Below, piece by piece: positions 62,937 through 64,000 of a DNA stretch of 64,000 bases. Numbering within the stretch: the first letter of the stretch is position 1; each line of letters opens with the position of its first letter. Origin of the DNA: JAHDCJ01 sp039028895 (GTDB lineage Bacteria; Bacteroidota; Bacteroidia; Chitinophagales; Saprospiraceae); contig JBCCHF010000006.1 in assembly GCA_039028895.1 (NCBI GenBank), forward strand, positions 62,001 to 126,000, in the 5' to 3' direction. Below the pieces are notes generated by a model that saw nothing but the letters and a program-made list of their open reading frames with translations, was not told the origin of the DNA and ran no database searches. The position numbers and the translations under genes are program-made.

Positions 62937-63755
62937 TCAGGATCGCTTGCCTAATTGCAAAGATAGGTAAAGATTGATAAAGAGGAATCGATTATCTTCG
63001 GTCAGCATGATAGGGATATCCTTGTGATAAATATCAACCATAATACCTGCGTCAATGGCTTTTACAAATTGATCCATTGCACCCCAGTCGAAGTGAACAG
63101 CTACCTTACCATGTGCACCAGGAATGAAATTTAACTGGTCAAACCCGTGAGCAAAGCCAGAAGCTCCGTAGATAGTACCTGGGTTGAGGAAAAGGTCTGC
63201 ATTTTCTTCACTGTAGGATTCAGAGACAATTTCAAAATCTGCCATATCATCTGAGAACCTAATCAAATCGAGGAAGTAAGGTTTGGTAATGCCAAGAGAT
63301 GGACCGAAGACATAGGTCATGCCAACAGCAACACCTCGCTTCTTTGTTTTTTGAGAGAAGTATTTCTTTATTCCATAACCAAAGTGAAGACCATAGAAGT
63401 GATTTCGTTTTCCGTAAATGAAGGCTTTGGGAGAAGTAATAGCCGGCCCTTGGAAGACATCAAAGCTTTGTCTGACTTCCCTGGGATGTTTTATGGTAGT
63501 TAATTCAAGTTGGAAAAGTACAGTCTTCCTGTCAGACTTAATAAGTCCATAATTTCCTCCGAAAGCGAAACCGTTGGTGTGGAGGCGAATATCAAAAGTT
63601 ACTTCTTTCCAAAACTTCTGAGGGTCACTTTCGTCAATGCGTTGAACAGATTCAGCCCGATCAGCACCCTTTTTTTTGATCTTTTCCTGACCAAAAGCGT
63701 TGTTCGAAAAAATAAACAAGAATGGAAGGAGAATTAATAGTAACCTGGTTTGCAT
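62937..63755 (-). CDS. Conserved exported protein, putative envelope beta-barrel
   Basis: This 272-aa product has a signal peptide (LLLILLPFLFIFSNNAFGQE). The mature part has many short amphipathic strands with alternating aromatic residues (VTFDIRLHTNGFAFGGNYGL, KRNHFYGLHFGYGIKKYF, AVGMTYVFGPSLGI) and ends in LFINLYLSLQLGK. This is compatible with an outer-membrane barrel of the kind common in Bacteroidota. No named family is recognised. The remaining 245 bp to the end of the window (63756-64000) are AT-rich with no gene or clear signal seen. Confidence 0.65.
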   Translation of the reverse strand: MQTRLLLILLPFLFIFSNNAFGQEKIKKKGADRAESVQRIDESDPQKFWKEVTFDIRLHTNGFAFGGNYGLIKSDRKTVLFQLELTTIKHPREVRQSFDVFQGPAITSPKAFIYGKRNHFYGLHFGYGIKKYFSQKTKKRGVAVGMTYVFGPSLGITKPYFLDLIRFSDDMADFEIVSESYSEENADLFLNPGTIYGASGFAHGFDQLNFIPGAHGKVAVHFDWGAMDQFVKAIDAGIMVDIYHKDIPIMLTEDNRFLFINLYLSLQLGKRS

Positions 63756-64000
63756 TGAATGCCCTTTAAAGCTGTTTTGATAAAATTACAAAATTTACCC
63801 AATAATATCTATACGATAAACTGTCGTCTAATGCTCCTTGTTTTAATTTTTTTTATCAAATTTTTGAAAAATTGCTCAGGTTTGAGGTCAAAATGGAATA
63901 ATCTGACTTAAAATTCCTTTAAGCCAGGTAGCTATTAACCGAAGTTAAAACCAATATTGCTTCTGTAAGGCGAGCTATACGGTTGGTAAAAAAACCTTCA

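Overview
The window is chromosomal DNA from a member of the Bacteroidota, most likely a Saprospiraceae/Lewinella-like marine or environmental bacterium (inference). The signs are type IX secretion system (T9SS) components and cargo with type A and type B C-terminal sorting domains, giant SprB-repeat proteins, lax lipoprotein signals, weak Shine-Dalgarno sequences, and promoters of the Bacteroidota type (TTG, about 19-21 nt, TAnnTTTG). No phage, insertion sequence or CRISPR array was found.

Layout. 0-5.6 kb: the end of a PorV/PorQ-like barrel gene and a PorU2-like C25 protease gene, both T9SS-related. 5.7-11.2 kb (minus): serine hydrolase, HscA-type Hsp70, and an ECF sigma factor with its putative membrane anti-sigma partner. 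11.4-20 kb: dicarboxylate/amino-acid symporter, small hypothetical genes, a TlpA-like thioredoxin lipoprotein, a TIR-like/short-chain-dehydrogenase fusion followed by an exported pyrophosphatase, and a GNAT-like protein. 20-24 kb: small lipoprotein, GH113-like glycosidase, a complete transcription unit for an odd tRNA-like RNA, and a secreted PQQ-type sugar dehydrogenase. 24.3-27.5 kb: rhomboid protease plus ArsA/Get3-like ATPase, then an SPFH protein. 27.6-41.4 kb: two adjacent giant T9SS type B proteins of 1,477 and 3,123 aa; the larger has twelve CUB-like domains arranged as six 690-bp super-repeats. 41.7-48.6 kb: PLP enzyme, zinc metalloprotease, a CDP-alcohol phosphatidyltransferase/PAP2 phosphatase pair, cytochrome c, and a PLP decarboxylase. 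48.6-50.2 kb: a 1.6-kb stretch without protein genes that looks like a large structured RNA on the minus strand, next to a cluster of DnaA-box-like sequences. 50.2-53.7 kb: a second rhomboid gene divergent from valS. 53.8-57.6 kb: two paralogous T9SS type A secreted proteins. 57.9-63.8 kb: heptose-phosphate kinase, pfkA, a coiled-coil protein, tdk, a PAS protein, lipA and a putative envelope protein.

How it fits together. The window mixes housekeeping genes (valS, pfkA, tdk, lipA, pgsA, hscA) with cell-surface and secretion functions. The PorV/PorU2-like pair at the left edge belongs to the same general export route that the sorting domains of at least five proteins here would use. The features most worth a second look are the ~1.2-kb structured RNA at 48.76-49.94 kb, the tRNA-like gene at 21.76-21.87 kb with its own promoter and terminator, and the TIR-like/SDR fusion at 16.15-17.98 kb.
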